A stretch of 64,000 nucleotides of DNA from Teredinibacter turnerae T7901 (GCF_000023025.1 NC_012997.1:5129165-5193164), one strand, 5' to 3'; positions 7,935-18,649 are shown, counted from the first letter of the stretch. The notes: generated by a model from the letters alone, not told the origin. A program made the numbers and translations.

Positions 7935-10181
7935 CTACACCTCCAGCTCGCGCGTAACCGGCATATGGCGCAACCGACGCCCGCTCGCGTGATAGATCGC
8001 ATTCACCAGACTGGGCAACACCGGCGGCAGGCCCGGCTCACCTACGCCACCTGGCGCTTCGTCGCTGGCGATAATATGGGCATGTAATGGCGGAACCTGA
8101 GGCATACGTGCCACCGGGTAGTCGTGAAAATTGCCCTGTACAATCGCGCCGTCGCGCACGGTGATCTCGCTGATCGCCAGACTCAAGCCCATAATCATCG
8201 CGCCTTCCATCTGGGATTTCACTCTGTCTGGCGTAATGACGGTCCCGGTGTCGATCGCTGTGTGCATTTCCAGCACGGTCAGTTTTTTGCCAACCACTCG
8301 AACTTTGGTCGCTGCGGCAACATAGGAATTGAAACTGGTGGCATAAGCAATGCCCCAGCCCTCGTTGTCCGCCGCCGCTTTATCGGCGCCAGACAAGCGC
8401 ACCACTTCGCGAATAACATGCTTCATGCGTGCTGTTTTCAGCGCGTACTGGGGTTTGGGGTTTTGCCCGTAGTTGCTCCAGCCCTCAAATCCCTCGGCAC
8501 CAGGGTCTACAGTGCGGTCTTCACCAATTAGGTTGTACCACATTTGCGCTGTCGAAATTCCGGCCTTTTCCGCCAGCTCATCCACAAAGCACCCCCGGGC
8601 AAAGGCATTGTGAATGTTTTGCACCGCGCGGAACCAGCCAATGCGCAAATGGGTTTTGACCTTGTTGGTTTCGCAGCTAAGGTTATCGAGCTGGAAGGGC
8701 AGGTCGGCAAAGTTCTGCGACAGATTACCGGTGTCCGGCTGGTCAGTTTCAGGGTTAAAAATCCAGCCGATCTGCGGATGTAACACCCGCTGAACCCAGA
8801 AGTCCGCACTCTTTTTCGGCGTCACTTCTGCTTTAAAATAGTTCGCCGCTATGGAATGGTAGAAGCCATGTTTGACGTCATCTTCCCGCGTCCAGACCAC
8901 TTTCACTGGTTTGCCAGTTGCCTTGGTCAGCTCGACGGCCTCGATTGCGAAATCGTTTTTACCTTTGCGACCGAATGCGCCCCCCATGAGCACCTGATTA
9001 AATTCCACCCGGCCGGTGTCTTTTTTCGGGTCCCAGCCCAGTTCCTGACAAATCAGCGCCTGTCCCCACTGCGGGGTCTGGCTGCCCGTCCACACCACAC
9101 ACTTATCGCCCTCAAGCCAGGCCGTGGCGGATGGGGTTTCCATCATCATATGGTGGTGATAAGGCACAACGTAAGTCGCTTCAACCGTATTAGCGGCGTC
9201 GTACTTGTGAGCGTAGACATCGCCAGCGGCACGCACGGCAATGCCTTGCTTTTCAACGCCAGCAATCAGCTCTTGCGTGTAGCTGTCGGTATTATGGCTC
9301 GCGTTCGGGCCCAGATCCCAGGTCACCTTTAATTTTTTGCGGCCTTCATGAGCGGCCCAGGTATTAGTTGCCAGTACCGCTACACCACCCACCGGGCGAG
9401 TATTCATCGGCGCACCGCGATCTTTGAGGCGCACCACATCCACCACCCCAGGCACCTTCTTCGCTTCGCTGGCGTCGAAACTTTTCACCTTGCCCAGCAC
9501 CACGGGCGGTCGCTCAATACTGGCGACCAGCATGCCTTCGCGCTGAATATCTTGTGCGTACTTGGCACGGCCGGTAACGATCTGGTCTTGAAAGCGAATG
9601 CCAAAATCTTTGCCGATATATTTGAAATCCGCTGGATTTTTCAGGGTAACGGATTCGGCATCCGGTACCGGCAATTTCGCCGCTTTTGCCGCGAGTTCAC
9701 CGAAACCCAGTGTTTTACCCGATACTTTATGCACCACCCCGTGGTCTTTCGCTGCGACCTCGCTAACGGCCACACCCCACTGCTCGGCGGCGGCCTGCTT
9801 GAGCATTTCGCGCGCCACCGCACCGGCGCGGCGAATATCCTCGTAGTACTCGCGAATCGACGCGGAACCGCCCGTGCTCTGATCGCCAAAGCCGCTGTTG
9901 CCCGGCGCCAGCACCACCTCGACCTTGTCCCAGTCCGCCTCCAGTTCGTCGGCAATCATCTGCGGCGTACTGGTGCTGATGCCTTGACCCATTTCCGCGC
10001 GATGGCTGGCGATAGTAACTCTGCCATCGGTGGCAATGCTCACGAACAGGGTGAGTGCGCTACCCATGGTTGCAGGCGCCGCAGCACCCAATGACGGTTG
10101 CACCCCCAACACTAGAGCGCCGCCGATCAAGCCCGTTGTTTTGAATAGGCGCCGACGATCCAATTGCACCACATTAACCAT
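7935..10181 (-). CDS. Molybdopterin-binding subunit of an isoquinoline-1-oxidoreductase-type hydroxylase
   Basis: This 748-residue protein matches the large subunit of xanthine-oxidase-family enzymes of the two-component type (IorB/aldehyde dehydrogenase). A Tat-like signal RRRLFKTTG followed by a hydrophobic stretch (residues 9-35) indicates export to the periplasm. Mo-cofactor segments include [15 protein letters not shown] and the GVGEPG motif with the catalytic Glu near the C-terminus. The partner [2Fe-2S] gene lies directly upstream with an 8-bp overlap, so the two are translated together. The substrate cannot be read from the sequence; N-heterocycles or aldehydes are typical. No chaperone of the XdhC type is adjacent. 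Confidence 0.9.
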   Translation of the reverse strand: MVNVVQLDRRRLFKTTGLIGGALVLGVQPSLGAAAPATMGSALTLFVSIATDGRVTIASHRAEMGQGISTSTPQMIADELEADWDKVEVVLAPGNSGFGDQSTGGSASIREYYEDIRRAGAVAREMLKQAAAEQWGVAVSEVAAKDHGVVHKVSGKTLGFGELAAKAAKLPVPDAESVTLKNPADFKYIGKDFGIRFQDQIVTGRAKYAQDIQREGMLVASIERPPVVLGKVKSFDASEAKKVPGVVDVVRLKDRGAPMNTRPVGGVAVLATNTWAAHEGRKKLKVTWDLGPNASHNTDSYTQELIAGVEKQGIAVRAAGDVYAHKYDAANTVEATYVVPYHHHMMMETPSATAWLEGDKCVVWTGSQTPQWGQALICQELGWDPKKDTGRVEFNQVLMGGAFGRKGKNDFAIEAVELTKATGKPVKVVWTREDDVKHGFYHSIAANYFKAEVTPKKSADFWVQRVLHPQIGWIFNPETDQPDTGNLSQNFADLPFQLDNLSCETNKVKTHLRIGWFRAVQNIHNAFARGCFVDELAEKAGISTAQMWYNLIGEDRTVDPGAEGFEGWSNYGQNPKPQYALKTARMKHVIREVVRLSGADKAAADNEGWGIAYATSFNSYVAAATKVRVVGKKLTVLEMHTAIDTGTVITPDRVKSQMEGAMIMGLSLAISEITVRDGAIVQGNFHDYPVARMPQVPPLHAHIIASDEAPGGVGEPGLPPVLPSLVNAIYHASGRRLRHMPVTRELEV

Positions 10182-10647
10182 GCTTCACCTCCTGAATCTG
10201 CACGCCCGCTTGTTTAATCGCCTTTTTAATACGGGGGTAGGTACCACAGCGGCAGATATTGCCCTGCATCGCGGTGTCGATATCCGCATCAGAGGGAGAA
10301 GGGTTGCCAGCCAGCAGCGCCGCCGCACTCATCAGTTGCCCGCTTTGGCAGTAACCGCACTGGGGCACTGAATTGTCCAGCCACGCCTGCTGTAAGGGAT
10401 GAAGCGTATCTCCGTCAGCCAAGCCTTCAATCGTGGTGATTTTAGTGCCTTGAACTGCCGAGACAGGGGTTAAACAAGAGCGGGTCGGGCTGCCGTTGAT
10501 GTGCACCGTACAGGCGCCGCACTGGCCGACACCGCAACCGAATTTGGTGCCGGTCATTCCGGCGATATCGCGCAGCGCGTAGAGCAGAGGCATATTGGGG
10601 TCGGCATCCAACTCCAATGACTTGCCGTTTACAGTAAGTTTAATCAA
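10174..10647 (-). CDS. [2Fe-2S] subunit of molybdenum hydroxylase (IorA-like)
   Basis: This 157-residue protein has the two iron-sulfur motifs of xanthine-oxidase-family small subunits. The plant-ferredoxin-type cluster is [12 protein letters not shown] plus the downstream Cys of TRSC, and the helical-domain cluster is CGYCQSGQ plus CRCGTY. It passes electrons from the molybdenum subunit encoded downstream. The start is a TTG with AAGGAG about 10 nt upstream; no ATG would give a full N-terminus. The small subunit has no signal of its own and would be carried by the Tat signal of its partner. Confidence 0.92.
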   Translation of the reverse strand: MIKLTVNGKSLELDADPNMPLLYALRDIAGMTGTKFGCGVGQCGACTVHINGSPTRSCLTPVSAVQGTKITTIEGLADGDTLHPLQQAWLDNSVPQCGYCQSGQLMSAAALLAGNPSPSDADIDTAMQGNICRCGTYPRIKKAIKQAGVQIQEVKHG

Positions 10648-10830
10648 GGCGGGGGTACTCCTTGTTGTGGGGATTCGAGGGGAAAAGACGGAATTTAGCG
10701 GCTAATTATCGGCCATCATCATACAAGTGTAAGTGAAATCCGGCGTTCGACCAGGCTCTGCTATGCTCAGGGTAAATGAATGTTTTCTGCACAATTTCTT
10801 GCGCCTCATCCATCGTGAGGAGAGCCAGCC

Positions 10831-11970
10831 GTGATATTTCACCACGCCCTTGAATGTGATGCCAACCCGGTATTCCGATGGGACAAAAACCTGGAAACCG
10901 GGATTGATATTATCGACGAACAGCACCAGCGTCTGGTGGCGCTAACCAATCGCCTGGCCCATTGCCTCATGGTAGGGTCGCCAGCAGACGCCGACCATAT
11001 TTACGCTGATCTAGCCGACTACGCAGGCTATCACTTCGCCACCGAAGAGGCTATCTGGGAAAAATATCTCGCTGGCGACGCCTGGTTTAGCGCGCACCAG
11101 CGGGAACACGCGCATTTTATTCCGAGCCTGAACAGGCTGAGTGGGAGAGACGAAAACCTCGACGCAGACCAGGCCATCGAGCGCACCTTTCGTTTCCTTG
11201 TACGCTGGTTGCTCTGCCACATATTGGAGGACGATAAAAAACTTGCCGACGCAGTATTGGCGATCCAGAGCGGACTCGACCCGAAAGCAGCCAAAGCGTT
11301 GGCGAAAAGCCGGGCGAACAACTTGCTCACGGTATTTGTCGATACACTGTTGAATATGCACAGCCAGCTGGCTAGCCGCACGCTTGCCTTGCTGCGCGAG
11401 CGCGCGCAGCGCAATGACATTCAAAACAAACTCGAAGCCACTAATCGCGAGTTGGTGAACCTGGCCATTACCGACCAACTCACTGGCCTGTTCAATCGGC
11501 GTCATTTCGACACCGTACTGCAGCGGGAAATCAATCGCGCGCGGCGTCAGCGTAACTTTCTCACCCTGATCTATCTCGATATTGATGACTTCAAAAAGCT
11601 AAACGACACTTACGGTCACGCGCAGGGCGATCTGGCCTTGCAGGCGGTGGCAAAAGTCATAACCAAAAGCAGCCGACGCAGTGCGGATTTTGCTTTTCGG
11701 GTTGGCGGCGAGGAGTTTGCAATTCTGTTGGCGAACACTCAGCCAGCCGATGCAGAGATCTACGCAGAACGCCTGCGCCTCGCCGTTCTGGCTCGCGAAA
11801 TTCCCAACGAACACGCGCGTGCAGCACCACTGGTAACCTTGTCACTTGGCGTATTTACCCATCTGCCTTCCGCCGGCGATACCCAGGATTTGTTTTTGGG
11901 CCAAGCGGATGCGCGCTTGTACGCGGCCAAATCCCAGGGCCGCAATCGCTGGATCAGCCGGTTGCCCTAA
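10831..11970 (+). CDS. Diguanylate cyclase with N-terminal hemerythrin domain
   Basis: This 379-residue soluble protein joins a bacteriohemerythrin domain (about 1-145) to a GGDEF domain (about 210-379) through a helical linker. The full diiron ligand set is visible: His32, His68, Glu72, His89, His93, His130 and Asp135. The active site is GGEEF (291-295), and the inhibitory-site motif RSAD (282-285) lies exactly five residues before it. It should make cyclic di-GMP and allow product feedback, with activity set by oxygen or the redox state of the diiron centre, as known for the Vibrio protein of this architecture. The GTG start is supported by AGGAGA 7 nt upstream. It is apparently a single-gene transcript. 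Confidence 0.93.
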   Translation: MIFHHALECDANPVFRWDKNLETGIDIIDEQHQRLVALTNRLAHCLMVGSPADADHIYADLADYAGYHFATEEAIWEKYLAGDAWFSAHQREHAHFIPSLNRLSGRDENLDADQAIERTFRFLVRWLLCHILEDDKKLADAVLAIQSGLDPKAAKALAKSRANNLLTVFVDTLLNMHSQLASRTLALLRERAQRNDIQNKLEATNRELVNLAITDQLTGLFNRRHFDTVLQREINRARRQRNFLTLIYLDIDDFKKLNDTYGHAQGDLALQAVAKVITKSSRRSADFAFRVGGEEFAILLANTQPADAEIYAERLRLAVLAREIPNEHARAAPLVTLSLGVFTHLPSAGDTQDLFLGQADARLYAAKSQGRNRWISRLP

Positions 11971-12042
11971 CGAGCGGCACCTTCATTCACCCCACCTGCG
12001 CTAAGCTCTGACGCCTTTTCCGCTATCCTCCAGGACACCCCG

Positions 12043-12429
12043 ATGATCGTAATTTATGGTATTGGCAGCCAATTGAAGCCAAAAACGTCTGTACTCTCCA
12101 ACACGATTCACCGCTGTATGCAGCAGGTTTTAGGTTTGCCGGAAGATAAACGGGCACACCGGTTCGTACACCTGGCGGAAGAAGATTTTTACTACCCCGG
12201 CGGGCGCAGTTCTGCTTACACCGTTATCGAAATCAATATGATGGCTGGCCGCACAGTAGACACCCAGAAAACGCTGATTAAAACGTTGTTTCGCGAAATC
12301 GAGCGCGACCTTGGTCTGGCGCCGATAGATGTGGAAATCGTGATCAAGGAGCAGGCGCCGCACCAGTGGGGTTTTCGCGGCATGACAGGCGACGAAGCAC
12401 GCGACCTTAACTACAAGATCAATGTGTGA
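12043..12429 (+). CDS. Tautomerase-superfamily-like protein without Pro1
   Basis: This 128-residue protein resembles tautomerase/MIF-fold proteins: a beta-alpha-beta pattern repeated twice with the conserved HRFVHLAEEDFYYP and YTVIEINMMAGR stretches and an NWG-like HQWGFRG near the end. The catalytic proline normally exposed after removal of the initiator Met is absent here (the sequence starts Met-Ile-Val-Ile-Tyr), so classical tautomerase chemistry is doubtful. The start follows AGGA about 8 nt upstream. It stands alone and is convergent with the metallopeptidase gene, whose stop is 8 bases away. Confidence 0.75.
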   Translation: MIVIYGIGSQLKPKTSVLSNTIHRCMQQVLGLPEDKRAHRFVHLAEEDFYYPGGRSSAYTVIEINMMAGRTVDTQKTLIKTLFREIERDLGLAPIDVEIVIKEQAPHQWGFRGMTGDEARDLNYKINV

Positions 12430-12437
12430 CGGGTGGG

Positions 12438-13379
12438 CTATTGCAGCGTGATGTAGCGCGGCGGAGCCCCGCGTAAAAACGCCTGCCACTGCACTTCGAG
12501 CATATCCACACCTCCTGTATAGAATTCGTCCACCAGCGCCACGGCTGTTCCCTGCGTTCCGCGCTCGTAGCGGTGGATTAAACGCGTCAGTAAGGCACGC
12601 CCTTGCACACTATTAAAAAGAAAATAACAGAAGGTGCCCGTGTAGGATTGCAAGCCATAGTTGCCGTGCCGGTTGGTGCGCGACCACTCTCCACTGTGCA
12701 TGGCTAGAAATTCGCGCAAGGGCGGCAGGGATTCATCGGCATAGCCATTTACCGTGGTTCGGAACTGGCCGCGATCGCCCAGAATTCGCATATCTCCCAA
12801 TTTTTCCTGCAGCAACTCCGCCTGCTCCGCCAAGCCCTCGTTCAACCAGGCCGCGGTGTGAGGCGCCAGGGTTGCCAATAGCGCATGACTGACTTCGTGG
12901 TTGATGGTGCGGAAGCTACGCGCCCGATCTTTTTGGATATAGGCCACGATCTGGTTGTCGGCGCGCAGGTACATTCCCCGCGAAGGCGGTACGTCTGGCC
13001 CAAGTTTCTCTTGCAAGTACGCGTAGTAGTCGGCCTCGTCCGCCAGAATGGTGATATTCACCGGAACGGTTTTGTACATATCGAAGAACAACACCCGGTC
13101 ATACAGCCAATATACGTGGTTGACGCCAGTTTCGATCTTGCGGACTTCCGCCGCGGTGAGGCTTTGACTTTTGTCGGTAATCGCAATTTTGAAGCCGTGC
13201 CAGCGGTGCGCCTGGCTCTCGGGCACAACGTCGCTTAACTGGTCTGCGCGCGGGCGCTGATCGCTAAAATGGACTTTACCGTTGCTGTCTGTCCACTGAT
13301 AAATTTCGCCATGCGCTAAAACCGCGTAGCTCAGGCACACCACAGCAATGAAACAGTAAAATGGGGTTCGGCATTCCAT
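12438..13379 (-). CDS. Periplasmic DUF4124 / gluzincin-like metallopeptidase
   Basis: From ATG 13379 this is a 313-residue protein with a signal peptide (about 1-24), a DUF4124 module (IYQWTDSNGKVHFSD, 26-40) and a metallopeptidase-MA-like domain. The zinc site is HEVSH (His161, Glu162, His165) with the third ligand Glu181 in WLNEGLAE, the gluzincin arrangement. The start at 13379 is chosen because it directly begins the signal peptide and has AAGGAG upstream (12 nt, rather long); a GTG at 13421 would add 14 polar residues. The DUF4124 part is often found in envelope proteins. The natural substrate is unknown. Confidence 0.8.
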   Translation of the reverse strand: MECRTPFYCFIAVVCLSYAVLAHGEIYQWTDSNGKVHFSDQRPRADQLSDVVPESQAHRWHGFKIAITDKSQSLTAAEVRKIETGVNHVYWLYDRVLFFDMYKTVPVNITILADEADYYAYLQEKLGPDVPPSRGMYLRADNQIVAYIQKDRARSFRTINHEVSHALLATLAPHTAAWLNEGLAEQAELLQEKLGDMRILGDRGQFRTTVNGYADESLPPLREFLAMHSGEWSRTNRHGNYGLQSYTGTFCYFLFNSVQGRALLTRLIHRYERGTQGTAVALVDEFYTGGVDMLEVQWQAFLRGAPPRYITLQ

Positions 13380-13433
13380 ACGACCGAGGGGCTCCTTATT
13401 ATTAGCGGCACTCGCCGGCACCGGGCGCCGATT

Positions 13434-14888
13434 TTAGCGTCTCCAGAACATCGGGGACAATATTGCGAGCACAGTAAAGTATTCCAGACGGCCGAGAATC
13501 ATAGCGAAGCTGAGCACCCAGGTGCCGACGTCGCTCACCGGCTGAAAATTACTCCCCAGTTCACCAAACGCCGGGCCGAGCACATTCACACAGGCAGCCA
13601 CCGCTGTGATTGAGGACCAGAAATCCAACCCGGTGGCCACCAGCACCAATGAAAACACCAGGCTGCTGATGGCGGTTAGAAACAAAAACGACATGGTCGC
13701 ATTAAGTACCGAATTTTCGATTGCCCGGCCCTGGTAGTGGATCGAGAACATCCCCCAGTTATGCACCAGTCGTTTCATCTCCCGCGCAACGTATTTAACC
13801 GCGAGAATATTGCGCACGAACTTATTGCCGCCGGCAGTGGACCCGGCACATCCGCCCATATACCCGGCAATCACCAGGAGAAAAGTGGCCAGCACTGGCC
13901 ACTCCGTAAAACTGCTCGCGCCATAGCCGGTACTGGTAATAAACGAAATCACATGAAACAGCGTGTCACTCAGCGTCTCCAGAGTCAGTTCACTATAATG
14001 GCTACTCACCAGCACCCAGGTGATTGCCGCAGTCATGGCAAGCACGGTGAGTATAAATACCCGGTTTTCCTCATCCTGCCAGTAAGCGATAAAGTCCCGC
14101 GATTCCCACACACGAAAATGCAACGCAAAGTTTATTGCTCCAGCGAGCATAAACACGTTGGAAATCATCAATAGCGTGTGACTCTGAAAGTACCCCATGC
14201 TGGCATCGTGGGTGGAAAAGCCACCGGTCGAAACCGTGGTGAAGCTGTGCGCGATTGCATCGTACAAAGACATGCCGCCCGCCCAGTAGGCAAGCGCGCA
14301 GAGCAAGGTGATCGCAAGATACACCAGCCACAAATAGTGCGCGGTACTGGCAATGCGGGGGGTGAGCTTGTCGTCTTTTATCGGCCCCGGAGTCTCGGCT
14401 TTCAACAGTCGCATGCCACCCACGTTAAGCATGGGCAATACCGCAACCACAAAAATCACCACCCCCAGGCCCCCCAGCCACTGCAAAAACTGGCGGTACA
14501 TCAAAAACGTTTTCGGCATGGCATCCAGACCGCTCAGTACAGTTGCGCCAGTGGTAGTCAGCGCGCTGACTGACTCAAACACCCCATCGGTAAACGACAC
14601 CCCGGTCGCATTAATGATCGGAATCGCACCAGTCACGCCCATTGCCACCCAGGTGACCACCGCGTACAGCAGTGCCGTGCGATAACCAATGCTTTGCATA
14701 TTTATCCGCCGTTTGAACAGCAATAAGACGAGCGAGCAGGCGACTAGCCCCAGTGCGGGCAGGAGAAACTCCACTTCTTCATGGTCGTCGAAAATAAAAT
14801 GGCTGACACCGGCAAACACCAGTTGCACTGAGCCCATTAAACCCAGGGGTAAGGCCAGTAGGAACAGTGTTAACGCACGATTATTCAC
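13434..14888 (-). CDS. trkH: TrkH-family potassium uptake protein
   Basis: This 484-residue membrane protein has the fourfold M1-P-M2 repeat of Trk/Ktr potassium channels. The four selectivity-filter loops can be read: ALTTTGATVLSG, TVSTGGFSTHD, ITSTGYGASSF and the last loop NVLGPAFGELG. The loop GCAGSTAGGNK before the third repeat is typical for TrkH. It imports potassium across the inner membrane and normally needs the cytoplasmic NAD-binding subunit TrkA, which is not adjacent. The length matches E. coli TrkH (483). Confidence 0.93.
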   Translation of the reverse strand: MNNRALTLFLLALPLGLMGSVQLVFAGVSHFIFDDHEEVEFLLPALGLVACSLVLLLFKRRINMQSIGYRTALLYAVVTWVAMGVTGAIPIINATGVSFTDGVFESVSALTTTGATVLSGLDAMPKTFLMYRQFLQWLGGLGVVIFVVAVLPMLNVGGMRLLKAETPGPIKDDKLTPRIASTAHYLWLVYLAITLLCALAYWAGGMSLYDAIAHSFTTVSTGGFSTHDASMGYFQSHTLLMISNVFMLAGAINFALHFRVWESRDFIAYWQDEENRVFILTVLAMTAAITWVLVSSHYSELTLETLSDTLFHVISFITSTGYGASSFTEWPVLATFLLVIAGYMGGCAGSTAGGNKFVRNILAVKYVAREMKRLVHNWGMFSIHYQGRAIENSVLNATMSFLFLTAISSLVFSLVLVATGLDFWSSITAVAACVNVLGPAFGELGSNFQPVSDVGTWVLSFAMILGRLEYFTVLAILSPMFWRR

Positions 14889-14945
14889 TCAACAACTCCG
14901 CATGCAGCACTCAACAACGCCTGGCGAGCAGGCAATCTTTCAAGC

Positions 14946-15224
14946 TTACGCAAGGGAGGGGGGAGGGGCACGAATAAGTTGATGGTCGCAACTGAATCCG
15001 GCCGCGCCAGACGGAAGGCGCGCTTCCATCGCATCAGGTCTTGCTCTGGGGGACACAGTCGCTACCTGATGGACCAAAGCATCGAAATCAGCGCTGTCAT
15101 CGTCCAGTTCAGCGGACGCAGCGAGCTCGCAGGCAACGGCCTGCAGAGACTCTGCCGGGAGTAGATCGGCGCGCAGCAAGGTTGAGCTGATGGCGAGAAC
15201 TAAAACGAGTAACAATCGAATCAT
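14946..15224 (-). CDS. Small secreted hypothetical protein
   Basis: A 92-residue frame begins with a good signal peptide (about 1-19, hydrophobic core LLLVLVLAISS, cleavage around LRA-D). The mature part is acidic in the middle (AELDDDSADFD) and has no recognised domain. No strong ribosome site is visible before the ATG. It lies between trkH and metE on the same strand, 57 bp upstream of trkH. The signal peptide is the main support for it being real. Confidence 0.45.
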   Translation of the reverse strand: MIRLLLVLVLAISSTLLRADLLPAESLQAVACELAASAELDDDSADFDALVHQVATVSPRARPDAMEARLPSGAAGFSCDHQLIRAPPPSLA

Positions 15225-15376
15225 GACAAGGCGCTATCGGGTTGGCGGAGTCTGGCCGAGCAAACTCGCCACCCCAGAGGCTGCGGCAACTGCCAGTACA
15301 GCACCGATGAACCTGCCGGGAACTATAGCGCCCAAGGCGCGCAAATAAAAGCGCCGAACGTCAAGCAGGTCAGGCG

Positions 15377-17668
15377 CTACCCGGCTTTTTCGCGGAGTGT
15401 TTGCGCGGCATTCACCATATGTCGCAACGCTGGTAATACTTCCTCCCAACGCCGGGTTTTCAGGCCGCAATCCGGATTTACCCACAGCCGCTCCGCCGGA
15501 ATCGTCTGTGCCGCGCGCGTTATAAGCGCCACCATCTGCTCCGCCGAGGGAATTGCAGGTGAATGTATATCGTAAACACCGGGTCCGATCTGGTTGGGGT
15601 AGTGGAAGTCACGAAATACGTCTAACAGCTCCATATGTGATCGACTGGTCTCTATTGTGATGACATCTGCGTCCATATGCGCGATTGCACCGATAATGTC
15701 GTTAAACTCGCTGTAACACATATGGGTATGGATCTGGGTTTCGTCTGCAACACCGTTGGCCGCTACCCGAAACGCTTCCACCGCCCAATTCAGATAGCCT
15801 TGCCACTCGCTGCGCCGCAACGGCAAGCCTTCGCGCAACGCGGCTTCATCGATCTGGATAATGCCAATGCCGGCGCGTTCAAGATCCTGTACTTCAGCGC
15901 GGATCGCCAGCGCCAGCTGCTGACAGGTGAGACTGCGCGGCTGATCGTCGCGCACAAACGACCAGTTCAGCATGGTCACCGGGCCTGTGAGCATGCCTTT
16001 CATGGGTTTACTGGTCAATGATTGAGCGTACTTAATCCAGTCGACGGTCATCGGGTAGGGGCGTTGAATATCGCCGTAGATAATCGGCGGTTTAACACAG
16101 CGCGAACCGTACGACTGCACCCAGCCGCACCGGCTGAACACGAAACCCTCCAGCTGTTCGCCAAAGTATTCGACCATGTCGTTGCGCTCGGCTTCACCGT
16201 GCACCAGTACATCAAGGCCCAACTGCTCCTGTATGGATACAGCTTCCGCGATGGCGGCGGCCATGGCCGCGCGATAATTCTGTTCGCTCAACGCGCCACT
16301 TTTATACTGCTTGCGCACCTTGCGTATATCGGCCGTCTGCGGAAATGAGCCGATCGTGGTGGTAGGAAAGGGCGGCAACGCCAGTATCGCCGCCTGCTTC
16401 TCGCTACGCTGCGGGTATGCGCTCGCCCGTTGCCCCCAACTACCATCGACCTGGGCGAAATGCTTTTGTACCGCCGCCACCGTAACCCGGCGCGACTCCC
16501 GGCGCGCACGAATGGCGCTGGCGTTGGCTGCCAATTGCCCGGCCACGCTGTCGCGGCCGTGGTTCAAAGCATGCCGCAAGAGCGTCAATTCGGCCAGTTT
16601 CTGGCGGGCAAAAGCCAACCAGCCCTGAATTTCCCGGTCCATATCGGTTTCCACATCGGCATCCACGGGGACGTGTAACAACGAACAGGAAGGCGCCAAC
16701 CACAGGCGCTGTGAAAATTTCTCGGCGATGGGCGCGAGCCAGTCCAAGGTAGCATTGAGGTCGGTGCGCCAAATATTGCGCCCGTCCACCACCCCCAACG
16801 ACAGCACTTTATGATCACCCAGCCAGTCGGCGAGGCGAGGCACGTCGTCGCGGCCGCGCACAGCATCCAGGTGAATACCCGCAACCGGTAACTGGCAGGC
16901 GAGCTGCAGGTTGTCCCGCAGGGGCCCAAAATACGTCGCCAGAAGCAGGCGAATACCGCGTTGCTGCAACCCGTGATAGGCGCGACTGAATGCGTGCTGC
17001 CAGTTGTGGTCCAGCTCTGTTACCAATATGGGCTCATCAATTTGTACCCAGTCGGCACCCGCATCGGCCAACTGGCTGAGCAACGTCTGGTATGCCGGCA
17101 GGAGCCTGTCGAGGAGTGCCAGCGGGTCACTGCCGTCTTTCGCTTTCGCCAGCCACAGATAAGTCAGCGGCCCGAGAATAACGGGCTTGGCGCGCACTCC
17201 AAGCCTGTGCGCCTCCGCCAACTGCGTAAGTAAACGCTCACTGTTTAGCGAGAACTGGGTATCAGCGCTAACCTCTGGCACCAGATAGTGATAATTCGTG
17301 TCAAACCACTTGGTCATTTCCGCCGCATCGCCGCCGTGATGGCCGCAGGCAGACGCCGCCTCGTCGCCCTGCACGCCGCGCGCAACCGCGAAATAGGTCG
17401 CCAGTTCAGTAGGCGGCAGGTGAGCAAAACGGGCTGGCAGGTTGCCGAGCATCACGCTGGCGTCCAGTACCTGGTCATAGAGTGAAAAATCCCCCACCGG
17501 CACCCAGTCGCAGGCCTGCTGATGTGTCCAGTGCTGCTGGCGCAATTCGCTGGCGACCCCTTGCAGTTGCTGCTCGTGTGCGTCCCCGCGCCAATATTTT
17601 TCCAGTACAAATTTCAATTCGCGCGCCGCGCCAATACGTGGGTATCCCAAATTATGCACAGTAACCAC
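15377..17668 (-). CDS. metE: Cobalamin-independent methionine synthase
   Basis: This is a 763-residue 5-methyltetrahydropteroyltriglutamate-homocysteine methyltransferase (E. coli: 753). Two barrels are present; the C-terminal one carries the zinc ligands His and Cys in HTHMCYSEF, Glu in VITIETSRS and Cys in [21 protein letters not shown] and LTGPVTM are further family signatures. It catalyses the last step of methionine synthesis without B12. The GTG start has GGGAGG 8 nt upstream. It is transcribed divergently from the LysR-type regulator gene, and a MetR box lies in the shared region, so control by MetR with homocysteine as coactivator is expected. Confidence 0.97.
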   Translation of the reverse strand: MVTVHNLGYPRIGAARELKFVLEKYWRGDAHEQQLQGVASELRQQHWTHQQACDWVPVGDFSLYDQVLDASVMLGNLPARFAHLPPTELATYFAVARGVQGDEAASACGHHGGDAAEMTKWFDTNYHYLVPEVSADTQFSLNSERLLTQLAEAHRLGVRAKPVILGPLTYLWLAKAKDGSDPLALLDRLLPAYQTLLSQLADAGADWVQIDEPILVTELDHNWQHAFSRAYHGLQQRGIRLLLATYFGPLRDNLQLACQLPVAGIHLDAVRGRDDVPRLADWLGDHKVLSLGVVDGRNIWRTDLNATLDWLAPIAEKFSQRLWLAPSCSLLHVPVDADVETDMDREIQGWLAFARQKLAELTLLRHALNHGRDSVAGQLAANASAIRARRESRRVTVAAVQKHFAQVDGSWGQRASAYPQRSEKQAAILALPPFPTTTIGSFPQTADIRKVRKQYKSGALSEQNYRAAMAAAIAEAVSIQEQLGLDVLVHGEAERNDMVEYFGEQLEGFVFSRCGWVQSYGSRCVKPPIIYGDIQRPYPMTVDWIKYAQSLTSKPMKGMLTGPVTMLNWSFVRDDQPRSLTCQQLALAIRAEVQDLERAGIGIIQIDEAALREGLPLRRSEWQGYLNWAVEAFRVAANGVADETQIHTHMCYSEFNDIIGAIAHMDADVITIETSRSHMELLDVFRDFHYPNQIGPGVYDIHSPAIPSAEQMVALITRAAQTIPAERLWVNPDCGLKTRRWEEVLPALRHMVNAAQTLREKAG

Positions 17669-17756
17669 AATCGTGCCCTCCCAAGGTCAGTAAATGTTGG
17701 CGGGCAGTCTATGCAGGCTAATTAATGAATAAAAATGGTATTATTTCATTTTTTCA

Positions 17757-17769
17757 TGAATACAATTCA
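17757..17769. promoter_or_regulatory. MetR-type operator between metE and metR
   Basis: TGAATACAATTCA matches the MetR consensus TGAA-N5-TTCA exactly and is palindromic. It ends one base before ATG 17771 and lies about 90 bases upstream of the metE start. Further half sites (TGAA at 17726, TTCA at 17746) are in the same interval. Confidence 0.75.
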
Positions 17770-17770
17770 T

Positions 17771-18649
17771 ATGATTGATCGAATGCATTTGCGCATCATG
17801 CGCGAAATCGATGCCCAGGGCTCACTGACGCGCGCGGCACAATCGCTTCATCTCACTCAATCTGCGCTCAGCCACGCGCTTAAAAAACTGGAGCAACAAC
17901 TGTGTGTAAGTCTGTGGATAAAACAGGGGAGACAGCTCCAGTTAACCACAGCGGGCCGCCACTTATTGCTCGAAGCGCAACGGTTATTACCCCAGCTGGA
18001 GCGCCTGGACGACGCCATGGCGGACTTCGCCCAGGGCAACCGCGGCAGCTTGCGGATCGGTATGGAATGCCACCCGTGCTATCGGTGGCTGTTGACTATT
18101 GTCGAGCCGTTTCTGGCGCAATGGCCAGGCGTCGACGTGGACGTAAAACAGCAATTTCAGTTCGGGGGGATGGCGGCGCTCTTCAATTACGATATCGACA
18201 TCCTGGTCACCCCCGACCCGCTTGCCCGCAGCGGTGTTGAATTCCACCCTTGCTTCGCCTATGAGCAAGTGCTCGTTGTCAGCCGCCACGATTCCCTGGC
18301 CAACGAAGAATGGATAGCGCCGCACGCGCTCTCCGACAAGGTGCTCTATACCTACCCGGTAGAGCCGTCACGGCTCGACATCTATACGGAATTTCTGCTC
18401 CCCGGCCAGTGCCAGCCCCGCAAACACAAAGTCATAGAAGCCACCGAAATGATGCTTCAGCTGGTAGCCGCCCGCCGCGGTGTGGCTTGCCTTCCCCTGT
18501 GGCTGGTGGAGCAAATGCGCGGCGAGCTGGCGATTACCACCGTGCGCCTGGGGCAACAGGGTGTGCACAAGCATATTCACCTGGGTGTGCGCCAGGAGGC
18601 AGAATCGGCCAACCCCTTTATCGCGTCATTTCTCGCCAGTGCACGTTAA
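17771..18649 (+). CDS. metR: LysR-family regulator of methionine synthesis
   Basis: From ATG 17771 this is a 292-residue LysR-type regulator. The N-terminal winged helix (LRIMREIDAQGSLTRAAQSL, then LTQSALSHALKKLEQQL) matches MetR, and the effector domain follows from about residue 80. In-frame ATGs at 17735 and 17756 would add residues, but the MetR box overlaps the 17756 ATG and the family N-terminus fits the 17771 start. Its divergent position to metE and the TGAA-N5-TTCA site identify it as the probable activator of metE with autoregulation, as known in enterobacteria. Confidence 0.88.
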   Translation: MIDRMHLRIMREIDAQGSLTRAAQSLHLTQSALSHALKKLEQQLCVSLWIKQGRQLQLTTAGRHLLLEAQRLLPQLERLDDAMADFAQGNRGSLRIGMECHPCYRWLLTIVEPFLAQWPGVDVDVKQQFQFGGMAALFNYDIDILVTPDPLARSGVEFHPCFAYEQVLVVSRHDSLANEEWIAPHALSDKVLYTYPVEPSRLDIYTEFLLPGQCQPRKHKVIEATEMMLQLVAARRGVACLPLWLVEQMRGELAITTVRLGQQGVHKHIHLGVRQEAESANPFIASFLASAR

